IMG/VR virus record: IMGVR_UViG_3300009610_000062
Coordinates: 1 to 31,493 of that record
Length of the DNA: 31,493 bases
Source: a virus
Reading direction: 5' to 3' (one strand)
The position numbers and the translations under genes are program-made. Below the pieces are notes generated by a model. It had not been told where the DNA came from, ran no database searches, and saw nothing but the letters and a program-made list of their open reading frames with translations. This document shows, piece by piece, positions 30,295 through 31,493 of this stretch. The first letter of the stretch is position 1; every line of letters begins with the position of its first letter.

Positions 30295-30634
30295 TACAGT
30301 AGCGTTGACGTTGGTTGTTGTGCTGGTGGTATTGCCTGAGGGCGGGATTGATACCACGCCAACGTCAGATGATGGGCCGGTGTTTGAAGTGCCATTACAG
30401 CCTGGGTTAACCGATCCTATCGTGACGTGTGAGATGGCAGCTAAGAACGATGCAGTAGGGGTACTACCGACCGATGGCGGGTTAAGATATCTGGCTCAGT
30501 ATGGTGCCAGTACTATCGAATGGGTCAGAAATCCTAACGTGAATAACAGCTTAGGATTTGTTGATGGAGTGGATCAGCCGATTAGTGAGGAGGTTAAGGA
30601 GTGTCTTATCGAAAATGCTTTGCTTCCTCAGTAG
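30197..30634 (+). CDS. membrane-anchored protein with extracytoplasmic domain (145 aa, TTG start)
   Basis: The TTG at 30197 has a textbook AAGGAG 7 nt upstream, so the gene starts inside the previous one (98-nt overlap in another frame). Later ATGs at 30218 and 30269 are alternatives. A basic amphipathic N-terminus (1-25) leads into a membrane span (GMALIGLVNTVALTLVVVLV, 25-44), then an external acidic, proline-rich linker and a small domain with two Cys (TCEMAAKND, KECLIEN). The topology is N-in, C-out. Spanin-like or surface-exposed accessory roles are possible. No family is recognised. Confidence 0.6.
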   Translation: MLQWINGMKQRLLESIKWLNAKAQGMALIGLVNTVALTLVVVLVVLPEGGIDTTPTSDDGPVFEVPLQPGLTDPIVTCEMAAKNDAVGVLPTDGGLRYLAQYGASTIEWVRNPNVNNSLGFVDGVDQPISEEVKECLIENALLPQ

Positions 30635-31493
30635 TAGCGGTAGTATCGATTCTTACTCTGGCTGTTGCGTTCCTTTATGGTGGTGGGGATAAGGCATCGG
30701 CACATCATCTAGGGTATGTATGGCCTAGGTCGTGGATACCTGAGTCATATTATACGCAGTCACTTGAGATGAGAGACAGCGGAGTATGGAGGTGGTGGTA
30801 TGAGCAGCAATGTGGGTCAGCTAATAGTAACATATATCTTGCTGTTCGTGATAGCATGGTGGACTTTACTGGACGGTATCAAGTGGGGAATCAGGAGGTC
30901 AGCAAGGGTACTATCAACAGTCAAGGCCAGATGGCTATGTGCGGATCTATATTTGTGGCGTCTTGTGGAGCGGAAGCCGCTGCATGTGTTGGTAGCGATA
31001 GCCCTGGGTATCCTAGGAATTGTGATGCTAAATATTCAGCGGCAGTAATAGCAGCATACTTCTCACTTGAAAGTCGTAAGTCAGTCGTTAAACACGAGAA
31101 GTTTCATTGTAGTAGTCAACGTGCTGAGGACTACGATGATGATCGGACTGATGGTACTAACTATCTAAGGTGTATTGTTAGTCTAAGTATCATGGGGTGT
31201 GGCCCTAACCATCCTAATGACTTTAGTGAGCTGGATGATGAGGTCTGGAAACAGGTACACTTCCCGCCTGTACTAGACAGATGTATTTATACACAGACTA
31301 AGCCGTGTGTAGGTATGTTTGGTACTACAGTGTATTGGGAAAGGGTGACGGATACTAGGGGTAGAGTGCTGTCATTTGCCTATGATGATGTTGAGGATGG
31401 ATACGGTAACGGGTATTGGGTGTATAGTATGACCAAGAAAGCGGGCGATGTATATTCGCCTTATAATAGCTCTGGTATTGTGGAAGTTGAGTA
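30601..31493 (+). CDS. secreted Cys-rich protein with HExxH motif, 3' end off the window
   Basis: A GTG at 30601, preceded by GAGGAGG with 7-nt spacing, opens a frame of 297 codons that is still open at the window end. A signal peptide is clear: SYRKC, a hydrophobic core (VVAVVSILTLAVAFLYGG) and a cleavage-like KASA-HH near residue 34. The mature part has ten or more cysteines, as in exported disulfide-bonded proteins. HEKFH (165-169) is an HExxH zinc site, and SIMG (196-199) follows at a distance compatible with a metzincin-type Met-turn. The third zinc ligand is not clear (Glu176 or Asp177 are candidates). Probably a secreted metallopeptidase or a relative. The role in infection is unknown. 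Confidence 0.7.
   Translation, partial: MSYRKCFASSVVAVVSILTLAVAFLYGGGDKASAHHLGYVWPRSWIPESYYTQSLEMRDSGVWRWWYEQQCGSANSNIYLAVRDSMVDFTGRYQVGNQEVSKGTINSQGQMAMCGSIFVASCGAEAAACVGSDSPGYPRNCDAKYSAAVIAAYFSLESRKSVVKHEKFHCSSQRAEDYDDDRTDGTNYLRCIVSLSIMGCGPNHPNDFSELDDEVWKQVHFPPVLDRCIYTQTKPCVGMFGTTVYWERVTDTRGRVLSFAYDDVEDGYGNGYWVYSMTKKAGDVYSPYNSSGIVEVE
30800..31048 (+). CDS. nested two-span membrane ORF (82 aa)
   Basis: An 82-aa frame lying wholly inside the secreted-protein gene in the +1 frame relative to it. The ATG has GGAGG 7 nt upstream. The product has two hydrophobic spans (GQLIVTYILLFVIAWWTLL, 6-24; HVLVAIALGILGIVMLNI, 62-79) joined by a basic segment (IRRSARVLSTVKARW), the layout of a small holin with both ends outside. 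If real, it is a fully nested gene. The strong start signal and holin-like topology favour it, and the overlapping long frame counts against it. Confidence 0.45.
   Translation: MSSNVGQLIVTYILLFVIAWWTLLDGIKWGIRRSARVLSTVKARWLCADLYLWRLVERKPLHVLVAIALGILGIVMLNIQRQ

Noticed and set aside
30601-31493. Possibility that only the 82-aa ORF is real here
   Set aside because: A 297-codon open frame with a strong Shine-Dalgarno, a signal peptide, many cysteines and HExxH is very unlikely by chance, so the long frame is kept as the main call.

Overview
This window is the structural half of a tailed double-stranded DNA phage (Caudoviricetes) plus a short early-type arm. The evidence is a complete large terminase with ATPase and nuclease motifs, followed on the same strand by a portal-like protein, a scaffold, an HK97-fold major capsid protein of the SU10/DUF5309 type, head-tail and tail or fibre proteins, and a membrane/secretion module. 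Good Shine-Dalgarno sequences of the GGAG/AGGAGG type indicate a bacterial host. The host itself cannot be read from the sequence. No tape-measure protein or tail-tube gene is recognisable downstream of the capsid gene, and a giant protein (1887 aa) with its small partners lies between portal and scaffold. That layout fits a short-tailed (podovirus-like) virion with ejection proteins, but this is an inference.

Layout. (1) Positions 1-2176, minus strand: a tightly packed operon of very small proteins joined by ATGA, TAATG or TAGTG junctions. Several carry Cys/His zinc-binding patterns and the last gene runs off the left edge. (2) Positions 2177-3174: about 1 kb with no convincing gene but unusually rich in structure. 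It holds a 104-nt multi-stem element, a 113-nt cruciform, three copies of a dyad motif (GTAGACATAA-N8/9-TTATGT), a perfect 15-bp palindrome and a 9-bp hairpin. This may be a regulatory region or a replication origin. (3) Positions 3175-3998, minus strand: three small genes, two with zinc-ribbon-like Cys patterns. (4) Positions 3999-4392: a divergent control region with a good leftward promoter flanked by 11-bp tandem repeats, and a rightward motif just before the terminase. (5) Positions 4393-15969, plus strand: terminase, portal, four small or medium unknown genes (including a 26-aa single-membrane-span peptide) and the 1887-aa protein. (6) Positions 16049-22233: scaffold, capsid, beta-helix protein, probable decoration and connector proteins. 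The promoter-like motif before the scaffold resembles the one before the terminase. (7) Positions 22258-29301: fibre or tail proteins, including an 864-aa protein with ten degenerate C-terminal repeats and a 1307-aa protein carrying a LamG/lectin-like domain. (8) Positions 29321-31493: a Vsr-like nuclease relative, two overlapping single-span membrane proteins, and a secreted Cys-rich protein with an HExxH motif that runs off the right edge. An 82-aa two-span membrane ORF with its own strong ribosome binding site is nested entirely inside the last gene.

The most unusual parts are the right-end secreted HExxH protein with its nested membrane ORF, and the structured non-coding block at 2.2-3.1 kb. 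No tRNA, CRISPR array, insertion sequence or integrase was found.
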